From the NCBI GenBank assembly GCA_963575645.1, contig OY754464.1:75862948-75926947 (forward strand): a stretch of DNA of 64,000 bases. Reading direction: 5' to 3'. Every line of letters starts with the position of its first letter. Within the stretch, counting starts at the first letter, position 1. The DNA is from Xanthostigma xanthostigma (Eukaryota > Arthropoda > Insecta > Raphidioptera > Raphidiidae). The position numbers were made by a program, and so were the translations under genes. The notes below the pieces were generated by a model that ran no database searches, was not told where the DNA came from, and was given only the letters and a program-made list of their open reading frames with translations. Of this stretch, positions 1 to 11,008 are shown piece by piece.

Positions 1-31
1 ATTTACATTAAACTTTTTTTAAAAGTAGGTA

Positions 32-354
32 CAGTATGCCCCACGGATCTAAAAGATTCGGAAGTTAGTCACAAACAGCGTCGCAAAGGCACATTATAGA
101 GTCGTCGATACTCCCACCACCTCCCAGCTACCTGCACGGAACGTGCGCTCGTCGGTGATTGGCCGTGATCGCTCGTTGCCTTTGTCACTTGTCGCTTTCC
201 TGCTTTAAAGTACAGTCGAGTACGCTATTGTCAAGTTGTTATTGCTATGTTAGTGTCGTTGAGTTGCTAGTTTGTAGTTTTTCAACAGACTGTACAAGCG
301 CAAGCCCGCATTCGCATCTAACTTCCGAGCCTTTTAGATTCGTGGCGCGTACTA
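32..354. mobile_element. Tc1/mariner-type MITE with TA target duplication
   Basis: The two ends are inverted repeats of about 40 bp: CAGTATGCCCCACGGATCT at the left and its diverged complement at 318-354, both running into ATCTAAAAG..CGGAAGTTAG. It is flanked by TA (30-31 and 355-356). A related copy of the flanking sequence at 9921-10144 lacks the element and has a single TA at 9935-9936, which confirms the boundaries. A 79-codon frame inside has no recognisable domain and is treated as non-coding. The family assignment rests on the TA target and CAGTA ends only. Confidence 0.75.
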
Positions 355-356
355 TA

Positions 357-556
357 CTTAGTAGTAAAATAGTATGGCTTTCTTTAGCTGCGAGTTAACT
401 AACCTCAAAAATAATCTACGACATAGGTGTTATAAAATATCACAAAACCTCGAATAAACAACAATTTAACTAATTAAATGATGCAGAAGTGAATTATTGC
501 CATAAAAATTCAAGCGATACGGCGATTATACACTTCAAGTGTTTATATTCTCTTTT
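357..556 (+). repeat. Dispersed repeat, copy 1 (filled)
   Basis: About 200 bp, with its left end at 10-29 split off by the MITE, match 9921-10144 closely, including TAGTATGGCTTTCTTTAGC and AAATGATGCAGAAGTGAA. It ends where a foldback element begins at 558. Its own identity is unknown. Confidence 0.8.
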
Positions 557-557
557 A

Positions 558-1281
558 GTCAGAGTGCCCGTCGGCAAAAATTTTACTGATACATACTCTC
601 CCCAAACTTTGTATATGGCTTCATTAAGGGCCCCATACACCTCGTTTTATTTTTGGCAGTTTTAACCGCACGGGTAAAACTGTAGGCCTAGTCTGACACC
701 TATTTCCTCTATGACTTTTCTTGATTTTGGCGTTTTCCCTCTAAACTTTCCGAAAGATGTCGTTTTGACGACATGTAAAAAATGTATAGACACTGTTTGT
801 TTTTTAATTGGATAGCTTAAAAACTTCAATCAAAACGCTAAAATAATATTCTCTGACAAATAACATGAACCATTTAAAATGTCTGACACATCGAATATGT
901 TCGACATATTCGAGGTGTCAGACTAGGCCTAATGAAGCCATATACAAAGTTTGGGGAGAGTACGCATCAGTAAAATTTTTGCCACCTCGAATATGTCGAA
1001 CATATTCGATGTGTCAGACATTTTAAATGGTTCATGTTGTTTGTCAGAGAACATTATTTTAGCGTTTTGATTGAAGTTTTTAAGCTATCCAATTAAAAAA
1101 CAAACAGTATCTATACATTTTTACATGTCGTCAAAACGACATCTTTCGGAAAATTTAGAGGGAAAACGGCCCAAAATCGAGAAAAGTCATAGAGAAAATA
1201 GGTGTCAGACTAGGCCTAATGAAGCCTAATTTGAAGGGGAGAGTATGTATCAGTAAAATTTTTGCCGACGGGTACTCTGAC
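558..1281. mobile_element. Nested foldback element
   Basis: Outer ends GTCAGAGTGCCCGTCGGC and GCCGACGGGTACTCTGAC are inverted. Inside, 688-928 is repeated in inverse at 985-1218 (AGTCTGACACCTATTT / AAATAGGTGTCAGACT). The 56-bp centre repeats, in inverse, the GGGGAGAGTA..CAGTAAAATTTTTGCC of the outer end, so one palindrome sits inside another. No coding content. Confidence 0.75.
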
Positions 1282-1300
1282 AATTTGGCCTAGTTTATAT

Positions 1301-1347
1301 GAGAGGCGTTCAACGCGCGTTGGGCCAACGCGCGTTAAACGCTCTTC
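1301..1347. repeat. Short hairpin with AACGCGCGTT arms
   Basis: GAGAGGCGTTCAACGCGCGT is followed by its complement, with TGGGCCA at the centre, so the strand can fold into an almost perfect stem. The GC-rich arms stand out from the AT-rich surroundings. The rest of 1282-1750 shows nothing recognisable. Confidence 0.6.
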
Positions 1348-1751
1348 ATGTGTGCTAGGCCTTTGATTTACAGAGAGAGAAATAATATCTGTAAATCTGA
1401 GTAGTCTCCAAAAACGGCCTCAATCCTTTTCAGCGTTGCATTTTGAGACACGCTGATCGTAGTTACAGTTGTAATGTCATAATGAAGTTAATTAGAGTGT
1501 CAATGTGAGTAATGTGTCACCTTTTTTTGTAACGAAGCCAATTCATTATTTTCACACAAGCTACATAGAACAGGTGTTTCAGGTTAGAGAAACCAAATAA
1601 TTGAAGCACGTTTAATGATCGCTTGTTAATATCAGCTCGTCAGTGAACTAAGGCTATGAGCGTGTAAAGCAAGAAGGAACGGTGAACTTCAATGCTGAGT
1701 TTCAGAAAGCTTTGCGAAAAAAAATGATTTTACAGTGACTTTAGATTGTGA

Positions 1752-1800
1752 GCATGCTAAAAAACTGTAATTATAATATAATTACAGTTTTTATGCATGC
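1752..1800. repeat. Short AT palindrome
   Basis: GCATGC-TAAAAAACTGTAATTATA is followed by the inverse arm ATAATTACAGTTTTTATGCATGC. Confidence 0.6.
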
Positions 1801-1856
1801 AAGAGCAGTCAAACGTCGTTGTGAAACTCCCTGACATGCAGAAGATTAGATGAGAT

Positions 1857-2094
1857 CCAAATCTTCTTGGTTTCCGGGCTTGTATGCCGTGGTCCATTGG
1901 TATTACTATACCTAACGTTTCGTCTACAACTGCGTTAGACATTATCAAAGGCGATGTGGTAGCGGAGTAGCATCGCCTTTGATAATGTCTACCGTAGTTT
2001 TAGACGAAACGTCAGGTAGTTATACCAATGGACCACGACATACAAGCCCGGAAACCAAGAAGATTTGGATCAAAACCGGCCGTGAAAGCCTACA
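1857..2094. mobile_element. Penelope-like fragment, inverted pair with hammerhead-like cores
   Basis: Inverted halves meet near 1963. Each carries ATGTCTA..TAGACGAAACGT: a 5-6 bp stem followed by GAAAC, as in the hammerhead ribozymes of Penelope-like retroelements. The CUGANGA core is degenerate (TTGATAA) here. A second copy of the family lies at 34364-34676. A hAT MITE interrupts its outer end at 2103. No reverse transcriptase is present; the assignment rests on the repeat structure and GAAAC motif. Confidence 0.5.
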
Positions 2095-2102
2095 CACTTG
2101 GA

Positions 2103-2381
2103 CAAGGGCGTAGATGGGGGAAGGGTAAATGGGGTAATTATCCCCCCCCCCCAGGATCATAATAATAAAAAAATAAAACTGAAAATAATACGAATTTCTG
2201 CCTAAAAAAATAAAATTTAGAAACACTTCTTGAAAAAAAATTTGTAAAATTGGTTTGGAAATTGATATTTTGCTTGGCACCTTCCTTTGTGAGTATTCTT
2301 GTGTGATGTTAATAAAACTTAAAAAAAATATTGATTTTTTTGCTTTACCTCCCCCAGAAAAATAAAATATCTACGTCCTTG
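2103..2381. mobile_element. hAT-type MITE
   Basis: Ends CAAGGGCGTAGAT and ATCTACGTCCTTG are inverted. Flanks are CACTTGGA (2095-2102) and TACTTGGA (2382-2389), an 8-bp target duplication differing at one base. The paralogous site at about 34663-34671 (ACATTTGGAT) is uninterrupted. It contains a run of C at 2143-2153. Non-autonomous. Confidence 0.75.
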
Positions 2382-2389
2382 TACTTGGA

Positions 2390-2995
2390 TTAGATGAGAA
2401 ATGACTGATCTATATAGAAAAAAAATCTTTTCAAGGTAAATTTTGATCCAAACGCATAGAAAAACGTTGTTTCGAAGTAAAAATTATGAAAAAAAGCTGT
2501 TAGATACAATGAATATGGGTCATTTCCATGTAAAATGAACCGATAGTTGGAATCGGCCCCTTCCGATTTAGATGAAATTTGGTCAGAAGTTTTCTTTTAT
2601 CCTGTAACAAAGTTTTACCAACGGAAGAAAATAAAATTAAAATTTCAAGTTATGCAAAATTAAAAAACTGATCATTTTTCGAATCTTACAAGTTTATTGT
2701 GATTTTTAAAATTGAATAAATCAAAAACTGATATTATATTGACTCAAATTTTTTTGTATACTATTTCTATCTGTTTTTAAAAGACCCAGAAATTATTCTT
2801 TCAAAAATATGAATTTTTGAATAAAAAAAAATTACATTAGATACCTACTTCTTGCTCAAAATTATGAAATTAAATATTTGTGTACGATTATTTTACTAAA
2901 AGTTAGCAAAAAAAAAAATTTTTTTTAATTTTCCATTTTCGATCCACCCTAATATAAAATATCGTTTCAATCGTTTCAACTAGCTTGAAAAGACG
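2390..2995. other. AT-rich stretch, nothing recognised
   Basis: Long A and T runs, no open frame of note and no clear repeat boundaries. Confidence 0.5.
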
Positions 2996-3100
2996 TCTCG
3001 TGTGAAGCGAGCACATGACAGCAATCAAGAAAACCAGTGCTAAAAAACTAGTAGACAAATCTAGCAAGGAATCTAGCCTCGTGTACAGCGGCCTAAATGC
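2996..3100 (+). repeat. Fragment of the 19.4-20.3 kb foldback family
   Basis: The text from GTCTCGTGTGAAGCGAGCAC to CTAGCAAGGAATCTAGCCTC matches 19758-19850, so this is a partial dispersed copy. Nothing recognisable follows to about 3480. Confidence 0.7.
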
Positions 3101-3479
3101 TAGCAGATAAGAGGCAGAACATATTGGCTATGGAACGGATTAAATGCAAATTTTATCATCCCTAAAAGTCTAGATTTAGATAACCGATGGCATTATCTTG
3201 CAGCGATCTTTTTTGTTCGCTTATTACGAAAAGAATTGAAAAAAGTGTGTTCCATACACATTGAAATTTTATTCTAACACACCTGTCGTTCCCAATGTAT
3301 GAACGGAGCATCTGGTATTTTTTATGCTTAGCGCGTGATACTTTTTGGATCTCGATATCGTTTTCGTGCCTGTACTGTATAAATAATAACAATATTCGTT
3401 TCTATTTTATATCGAACAAAGGAGAATGGTGTAAACATAGAAGAAAATTGTTACTTCGAGCATAACTGAGACAATTTTG

Positions 3480-5190
3480 TTTTTCTAATGCCCATATTCA
3501 CCGAACACTATTAAAGATAGCAGTTACTAATCTCGGAACAAATTTATTCGTTAGAATAACATTTAATTTCAATACACCAAGTAAAATATCAGGTATCACG
3601 ACTCCTTTTTTTTTTTTTAATATTTTGACGTTCACCCAAAAATCCGATCAATGGCGTTAGTGTAAACGTCAAAAAAAAATTCATAAAATAATTTTGTTTT
3701 ATCCCAATTCCACACAAAACTTCCACTAACTTTAATGTTTTACAACTATACACGTCACAAAAGGTTAATAAACACTACATAAATAAATTCACAAGAGCAA
3801 ACTGTAGATATAATACTCCACGTTTATAGGTTAGGTATTATGATCTAAATCTGGCGGCCATTATTATTGACGTGATAACGTCTTATAAATTGATGAATCA
3901 CCAATCTTATAAATTGATAAAACACCGGCTGCATGCACGAAAAAGTGTAACGTTCCTAAATCCTAACGTTCGTAACGCGTAACGCGTAACGTTCCGCCTG
4001 ACCCTGTGCGTGCTTTTTGCTAATTTCTCGCTCAATTTAAATCAGATCGGTTTGAAACCAGTCTTAAACGAAAGAGGAGAACATTTTACATAGATTTCGT
4101 ATAACAGAATTTGCCTAAACAGTTTTTTTATACAAATTTATATAGAAAAATAGCTGTATAAATGCAATGTTGTCTAATGCATGGCGCGACGCGGTCGGTC
4201 GTCTTTGTTTGCCGTACATGGAAATTAGAAGATAACGTATGTCTTGTCTTAACATGAAAACGGCTGCATTTCTAATGTTTAATTCAATTTTTTGACATTA
4301 GTATTTTGTGAAATGCAATGCCTTCTAAGTTAAGTATTGGAATAACTAATTATTATTAGAACATAATACTTTGACAGTTGCAAACGTCACTTTTGACATT
4401 TCTTATCATTCCGACACCAAGGATAAGCGGATTGAAACCAAATTTTGGGAGGTTTAGGTTATGTATTACGGAATACGTTATCACGTAAAACTATCGTCCG
4501 TAAACCGACTTTACAGACAACCAATTTTTTTTTATCAGGCGAATAAATATTTATACCCTCGATGTAGATTAGATTAGATTTTTTGATTTGATAAGACACT
4601 TGACATCTCACAAACACTGCGACCTAAAAGATCTTTTGTGCATCCCCTAATAGTGTTATTCCCAGTGTGGTAGAATGCTTTTTCCACTAAGTTTATTGTT
4701 TTACAACTGTTCACGTCACAAAAGGTTAGCAAACAAGACATAAATAAATTCACAAGAGCAAACTGTAGATATAATACCTACTCCACGTTTATAGGTTAGG
4801 TATTATGATCTATGTGGCGGCCATTATTATTTTATCAGGCGAATAAATATTTATACCCTCGATGTAGATTAGATTAGATTTATTTGATGTGATAAGACAC
4901 TTGATATCTCACAAACACTGCGACTTAAAAGATCTTTTGTGCATCCTCTAATAGTGTTATTCCCAGTGTGTTAGAATGCTTTTTCCACTAAGTTTAATGT
5001 TTTACAACTGTACACGTCACAAAAGGTTAGCAAACAAGACAAATAAATTCACAAGAGCAACTGTAGATATAATACTCCACGTTTATAGGTTAGGTATTGT
5101 GATCTATGGGGCGAATAAATATTGATACTCTCGATGTAAGACAGAATATATTTATATCTGTAGTAAATATAATTATGTTTCTCTAAATCT
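3480..5190 (+). repeat. Dispersed repeat R, copy 1, expanded by a 300-bp tandem duplication
   Basis: The same order of sequence (AAAGATAGCAGTTACTAAT, GACGTTCACCCAAAAATCC, TTTTACAACTATACACGTCA, then AAGACAGAATA) recurs at 36330-37290. In this copy TTTATCAGGCGAATAAATAT starts at 4531 and again at 4831, a direct duplication with a 300-bp period, followed by a partial third end near 5100. A separate insertion occupies 3869-4530. Confidence 0.75.
3869..4530. mobile_element. ACGTGATAACGT-family element
   Basis: It begins TGACGTGATAACGTC and ends ACGTTATCACGTAAAAC followed by ACTTTACAGACAACCAATTT. The uninterrupted site CCATTATTATTTTATCAGG is present 300 bp away at 4821-4839, which fixes the junctions and shows little or no target duplication. 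Copies: 35413-35995, part at 17120-17530, and 23402-23608 inverted. The class is unknown. Confidence 0.65.
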
Positions 5191-5639
5191 GACGTCAATT
5201 TGAGGTAATATTTTCAAAAATTTAAAATGATGTTATCTTATCTTTATAGAGAAAATATAAAAAATAATTATTCTTTCTATATTTTGGGTTTCACAGGATA
5301 CTGAAGTCACAAACACATGCTTCCAGCGTTTGTGTAATGATACGGCACTTAGAAGAGCTAAAAAATTGCTAAAAAAATCGGCTTCAGCCACTTTTCCCTG
5401 TGGTAACAGATATGTGTTTATGTGTGGATGCGTGTACACTTTTATAGTCGTTGAAAGCGACGCCTCGTGAAAACTTTGGCTCTGTATTCACAAAAAGAGG
5501 ATTAGTTGTACAAGGGTTGACGCAATTTCCTTTTATTGTTTGTTGCTTCAAACAAAAACCACAATTGCCTACGAACATGCATGCGACTCGCTGTTTGTGA
5601 CCTTGAATTTTGTGTCGGTCTTTGACTTAGTCCTGCTTC
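5191..5639. other. No gene recognised
   Basis: Mixed composition with short overlapping frames on the minus strand and no known domain. Confidence 0.4.
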
Positions 5640-5860
5640 ACATTGACTTAAACGTATTGTTAATGCTACCAACACCGTCCAACGTACGTTCGTCGCATCG
5701 TGTGGCCGACGGTCAAACCTACGAGCTTCCAATGTAGAGCGTCCAACGTTCGCGTTTGACCATGGTCCGGCTGTTGTCGGTATTCTTGACCCGAGTCAAT
5801 GGAAGCCTCGTTCGAAGGAAAACATTCTTATGATTTGATGTACGGCTACACGGTTCGATC
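5640..5860. other. CpG-richer unexplained segment
   Basis: Clearly richer in G+C and CpG than its surroundings (for example GTACGTTCGTCGCATCG near 5685), with CGTCCAACGT occurring near 5676 and again near 5739. Open frames exist on both strands, but none resembles a protein I know and no good splice pair was found. It could be an exon or promoter remnant. Confidence 0.25.
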
Positions 5861-6171
5861 GAATATTATGTCAATTCGTATTGTATTGCTAAATACTATT
5901 TGAGTGTTTTTACTTTATAAAGATTATTTGTGTTTTAAACAAGTACGTTTATTACATTATCGAAGAATCTCGCTAGAGATTCTTTTCTGTGCTAAATGCC
6001 AACGAATCTCTAGCGTATTCTTATACATTGATTTTGCCTTTGTCCCATATAACGCCGTGTATATAAAGCAAGTTTCCAAGTTTTATAGTTCTGTGACCAC
6101 GTGACTTTCATAGGACCGATTTTTCGTATCACCCATATATACTTCTGTACCACAATAACAGCTTATAGTCT

Positions 6172-6256
6172 GAGTGTGCCCGTGGACTAGCGGTAACGAC
6201 GTTAGGCTAGTAATAACTAATAACAGGGTCTTGAGTTCGATTCCCGCCAGCATCAT
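6172..6256 (+). mobile_element. tRNA-derived SINE head
   Basis: TGGACTAGCGGTAACG resembles an A box, and GAGTTCGATTCCCG about 45 bp downstream is a near-consensus B box, the spacing of an internal RNA polymerase III promoter. The cloverleaf does not close well, so it is not a functional tRNA. An AT-rich tail follows. Confidence 0.5.
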
Positions 6257-6833
6257 TGGAAAATTTGTTTTTCAATTTTTAATTTGTTTTTATGTTTTTA
6301 ATTGTTTTTTTAGTTTTAATTTATTTTCTCAATTTTTTCTCATATATTTTTATTTCTTTTTTAATTTTTAATTTTTATTATTTTCTTGTTTTTTGAAAAA
6401 TTCACTTTCGTCAAATCTTTTATTAAAAAATAACAAAATATATGATTGAAGTTAGATTTAAATAAATTAATTTATTAAAAAACATATTTATCATAAAAAG
6501 TGCAACAAAAATTAAAAAGTGAAAAGATTACGAAGTGAAACTTCTTTTTTTAATGCAAAATAAGTATTTTACAAATGATATGAAAAAAAATTTGTATTTT
6601 TAATGGTGGGCTTTGTTCATTGATTTTTTTTTCCATGCCTTCAAAATGTGCCTTCATGGAATCTTCAAGAATATCCATATTTCAAATGAATATAAAAAAG
6701 AATCATGTATCACAGAGCATAGACTTGTTATAGCTCATTTTTATTTTTAATAGACTTCACATGGATTGTTTACAAATTGAATGTCATGGTATTCGCATGG
6801 AGGTGTGATGAGCCGATTGCACCACTGGTGTTG
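6257..6833. other. AT-rich tail and low-complexity sequence
   Basis: T-rich then A-rich tracts, possibly the body and tail of the SINE. No gene. Confidence 0.4.
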
Positions 6834-7018
6834 CACCGCGGCAGCACTGAACTACGCGGCAAAATATAAATGCACTTTTGTAGTACTGTTTGTTAAATGA
6901 GAAGTAAAAATCAAAAGTCGATTATTGCAATTTCTATAACCGACTTTTGATTGTTACTTCTTATTTAACAAACTACAAAAGTGCATTTATATTTGGCGCG
7001 TAATCAAGTGCTGCCACG
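6834..7018. repeat. 185-bp hairpin MITE
   Basis: CAAAATATAAATGCACTTTT and its inverse AAAAGTGCATTTATATTTG bracket a stem running through AATCAAAAGTCG / CGACTTTTGATT, with a loop of about 20 bp. Outer ends GCGGCAGCACT and AGTGCTGCC are also inverted. Confidence 0.7.
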
Positions 7019-7259
7019 ATATAACTTACATGTCACGCCCACAAATACATGAGAGACGCGCTCGAAACCACAGTTGCATGGAGTAAGGATCGTGTTGTTT
7101 TTTACAATACATATTCTAATTTCGGAGATTCATTGCATTTAAATACAACAATATGAACACTTTTATTGCATTTAAATACAACAAAAAAAAATGCACATAT
7201 GCTTATTTTGGAGGAAAAATAAAAATAATGTCTCACACTTTGGAAAAAGACGTGAAATT

Positions 7260-7809
7260 TTAAAAAAAAACTTCGGAGAAGTAAAAACTTCGTTCTGTGC
7301 TAAATTCAAAAACTTGAGGCGACTGAATCTTAAGATTATAACTTAAAAAAAAAAGAATTTCGAGGCAGACAAGAAATTGAAATCAAGCTCGAAATTCTGT
7401 GCGTAAGACGTCGAAAAAAAATGAATTTCGAGGCAGACAAGGAATTGAAATCCAACCTTGAAATTCTGTGCTTATAAAAGCTACAAGAGCAACAGCAAAA
7501 AAAAGTGCACAGACGGCGTTTTTTTAGTAGTAACTAAAGGAGTTATGCGAACACCGTCTTTGCATTTTTTTTGCTGTTGCTCTTGTAGCTTTTATAAGCA
7601 CAGAATTTCAAGGTTGGATTTCAATTCCTTGTCTGCCTCGAAATTCATTTTTTTTCGACGTCTTACGCACAGAATTTCGAGCTTGATTTCAATTTCTTGT
7701 CTGCCTCGAAATTCTTTTTTTTTTAAGTTATAATCTTAAGATTCAGTCGCCTCAAGTTTTTGAATTTAGCACAGAACGAAGTTTTTACTTCTCCGAAGTT
7801 TTTTTTTAA
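7260..7809. repeat. Near-perfect 550-bp inverted repeat
   Basis: Arms of about 262 bp (7260-7521 and 7549-7809) are almost identical in inverse, with a loop of about 27 bp. Each arm holds two diverged copies of a 48-bp unit running from AATTTCGAGGCAGACAAG to AAATTCTGTGC. If transcribed it would form one long RNA hairpin. A 91-codon frame across the right arm is a by-product. No terminal target duplication is evident. Confidence 0.85.
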
Positions 7810-8059
7810 GATCATTATATATTTAGAAACATTAGTTTCCCGTACAAAATCCATTACTTTTTGCGCTATATTTTATTAAAGTACTAACTATAATAATTAC
7901 AAGTTAATTTAATATTTTATTGATTGTATTTTGTATTATTTTTCTTAAATTATGTTGAAGTTACGTTTTTGTTGGTATTTTGTATTTGTTGACAAACGTT
8001 TGTACCAACTTTTCTCAATTCAAGATTTCAAACATTCGACATACCGTGTAAGAAGTACT

Positions 8060-8105
8060 TTCATAAATACTCCTGGGCGCTTCATAAATACCCCTGGGCG
8101 CTTCA
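8060..8105 (+). repeat. Two-copy 21-bp tandem repeat
   Basis: TTCATAAATAC(T/C)CCTGGGCGC occurs twice head to tail. The rest of 7810-8247 is AT-rich with no gene. Confidence 0.7.
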
Positions 8106-8247
8106 TGCTATCAGGCCGAAAATATGACTACATTTTTGATAACATATTGTTAATCGAGTTAAATTAGGGATTCCTACGAAAAATCCAATAATGCCCAAGG
8201 TGAAAAAAATTTACACATAAAACTTCTTGCATCGCATGCGCTCCGAA

Positions 8248-8556
8248 AATATTATATAAAGAGGTAAAGTTTGCTAGTTTGGATGTAGGAAGTAATCTCC
8301 GAAACTATTCATCCGATTTAAAAAATGTTTTCCTCAATATTTAGAATGGACCTTCAGGATAAACATAGGCTATATATTATCGCGTTAAAATAATAATAAT
8401 AATAATACATTTATTCCCACAAATATCTCCTCAAAACAAAAACAATAAAATTAATTAAATAAAAGCGCTTTTTGTGGAGATCAATTTTCCAACGTAAGTC
8501 GACGAAAAAAACGGTGGCAATCTACAAATTCGGGCGAAACCGGACCGGGTCTCTAG
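8248..8556 (+). mobile_element. Non-autonomous Helitron
   Basis: The 5' part has TATATAAAGAGGTAAAGTTT and TAATCTCCGAAACTATTCAT, typical of a common insect Helitron 5' end. The 3' end has the hairpin CGGGCGAAACCGG.. and terminates in CTAG at 8553-8556. An (AAT)n microsatellite lies inside at about 8387-8407. The exact 5' terminus is uncertain. Confidence 0.6.
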
Positions 8557-8751
8557 TACCTTATACATCGACGAATAGATTAATTTTTAGGAACATTTTG
8601 CTAGTTACTATAGAAAATATAAAGTCTGTAGGTTTTATAGCAAAAGTAATTTGCATGTTTCTTCACAAGAAAGCATTATATAATTTTAAATCGATCTTTC
8701 TCGAAAAATAATTTGAAATGATTTTTTTTAAATTGTGTATACCTAGTATAT

Positions 8752-9433
8752 TGTTGCGTGATCCCTGTTGGGACGACTATGCTTTCTGTGGAATATTCTT
8801 GCAACAACAACCATGGAAAGCAGGCAGTCAAAACCCGACCTTCGTAAAGTTGCCTGAAGAGGCCGATACATGTAAAGGAAAGATCTCGGTGCGTCTAGAA
8901 AATTATACCAAGCGGGGGATGAAGCTGTAAAATGCGAACGGAGTGGTTGGCAAGTCAGTAAGTACAGCGCGTTAACATCAAGTGGCAAACGTACAGCGGA
9001 TTATAGATAACTGTGTGACATAATTTGTTCAGTCGGTACAGCAAGACCGAGGTAGCTGCTAATATAGAAGATAAATGAGCTGCGTAAACCATTGAGTGCA
9101 ATTATATAAATCTGGTTTAACATAAATAGCTTGTGTGTTGTAAATAATCCTGTGAATATAGTTAATAGACAAGCGCGAATAAGTGTACTAGATAAACTTT
9201 GGTGTGTTCCTGTATTGTAAATATTTTGTGTACATAATTAGTGACTTTATATTCTTCTGTTACTTAGCCTTCTATTTTATTATTTAGAACTATTAGTTTT
9301 ATTTCTGTGAACGTTATTATTAGGTACTGTTTCGTTTGAGAAGTACGGTTTCGTTGTGTGTTTAACTGTTTTGTTAAACGTTTAATATTGTAAATAAATA
9401 ATTTTCTGCCACGAACTAGAACAGTTTTGTTAC
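8752..9433 (+). mobile_element. Solo LTR, Gypsy-like, copy 1
   Basis: It begins TGTTGCGTGATCCCTGTTGG and ends GAACAGTTTTGTTAC, matching in inverse the LTRs at 25059, 29158, 52195 and 62141. It is preceded by ATAT; no matching duplication is visible on the right. AATAAATAATTTT near the right end fits a polyadenylation region. No primer-binding site or internal region follows. A 70-codon frame at the start is part of the LTR. Confidence 0.7.
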
Positions 9434-9920
9434 TTTATTATGTACAATTTCCACTTCGTAACGACATTTTTTCAAGCATTATTATCAAAATTTAAATTGA
9501 AAAGCGATTCCATTTTCCACATAACAAAGAATGTGACGCATTAGACTATTTCTATACAAATATAAAATATTCATAATAAGATTTTCAGGCAATGCTTTCT
9601 GCAATACAAATCTAGTGCGTAGGTCGCGAGAGAAATTTGAGAAATAGAGCTCAATTTATTAACGAATGTCGGTGAGACAGATTTTGAAATCCCGTTCTAA
9701 AATGTGTTCTAAAATATTTCGGAAAATTTCCATAAATTAAATTTTAACACAAATTATTGCATTTTTATCTTTCTATTTTGATATAATCGCGAAAACGACG
9801 TCACGCCTCAGTGACAACTGACATTAGATGTTGTATTTGTGGGCGTAGAGCTATGGTGCAGAGGTACTTCGTAGATAGGTGTGTAAATTTACTTAATGAT
9901 ATGATTTATAATTAAATATT
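9434..9920. other. No gene recognised
   Basis: AT-rich. GACGTCACGCCT at 9798-9809 is the inverse of AGGCGTGACGTC at 10147-10158, so these may be the ends of a host element around the dispersed repeat. Confidence 0.3.
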
Positions 9921-10144
9921 TTCTTAAAAGTAGATACCTAATTAATAGTAAAAATAGTATGGCTTTCTTTAGCTGCGAGTTAACTAACCTCAAAAATAGC
10001 CTATGACATAAGTGTTATAAAATATCACAAAACCACGAATAAATAACACATCAACTAATTAAATGATGCAGAAGTGAACGATCGCAAAAAAAATTTAAGC
10101 AATAGGGTGACTATTTATTTAAAGTGTTTATATTCTCTTTTACA
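9921..10144 (+). repeat. Dispersed repeat, copy 2 (empty site)
   Basis: It matches 10-29 plus 357-556 but lacks both the MITE at 32-354 and the foldback at 558. The TA at 9935-9936 is the undisturbed target. Confidence 0.8.
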
Positions 10145-10454
10145 TAGGCGTGACGTCATTCGGTGTTTCAGTCAACATGGCCGATTGCAGTATTTTACAC
10201 TTTTATTTTATTAAAAATTTTATTAATCTCAATGTTTATATTAACACTGGGTCATTTTTTAAAATCCTTTCAACATATATTTGTTTCTTAAACAATTTAT
10301 TCTTTGATTCTTTTATACTGTCATATACCTATGGGTTTTAAGGTAAACCCACCAAATTGTAAACATTTCTACGTTATAGAGAGGGTACTCTGTATATATA
10401 TTAAATAAGGAACCCGCACTAAAACTACACTGATTTAAGAAATGACAAATTTAA

Positions 10455-11004
10455 GGTAGTTTGGGAGCCGCAATCCCAAGTCAAATAAATGGCTTTTTTT
10501 TCCTGAAATAATTACCCAAATTATGCTATAATATAATTAATAGAAATTCACATAAAAATTTATTTGATTTAATTTAATGCGAATTATAATTAAATAATTA
10601 TAGTAATGTAATTAATAAAATATTAATTGATTAGTACTCAGCTGTCACTAGTCACGGTCACTACAACAGAGATAGAGGCCACATGTCAGTATTAAAAATT
10701 AATAAAATCAAAAGTACGTGGTAAATTATTCTGAAATGTTTGCAGTGTGTATTTCAGACATCGTTCTATCCATTAAAAAGTTTTTTGTCTGTCAATTTTT
10801 TACAAACCCTCAATTTCCGAAGTTATTGAACAAGGACATTCATAACGGCTCGTGTATTTTTGCATAACTTTAATTAATTATATCTCTTAAACGGTGTGGT
10901 AAAAAAATCTGATTCTTTTTCTGTAGGTGTCTTTAATTATAATCTTTTGAATAAATATAAAAAAATGTAGGGCCAAGTTTAAGTCATTTGGCTATCAAAC
11001 TACC
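10455..11004. mobile_element. TTAA-flanked element, GGTAGT ends
   Basis: TTAA (10451-10454) is followed by GGTAGTTTG..AGCC; the right end is GGCTATCAAACTACC followed by TTAA (11005-11008). TTAA targets are characteristic of piggyBac-type elements, though GGTAGT is not a usual piggyBac end. Related ends lie at 21160-21682, 15574-15795 and 43309. No transposase. Confidence 0.65.
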
Positions 11005-11008
11005 TTAA

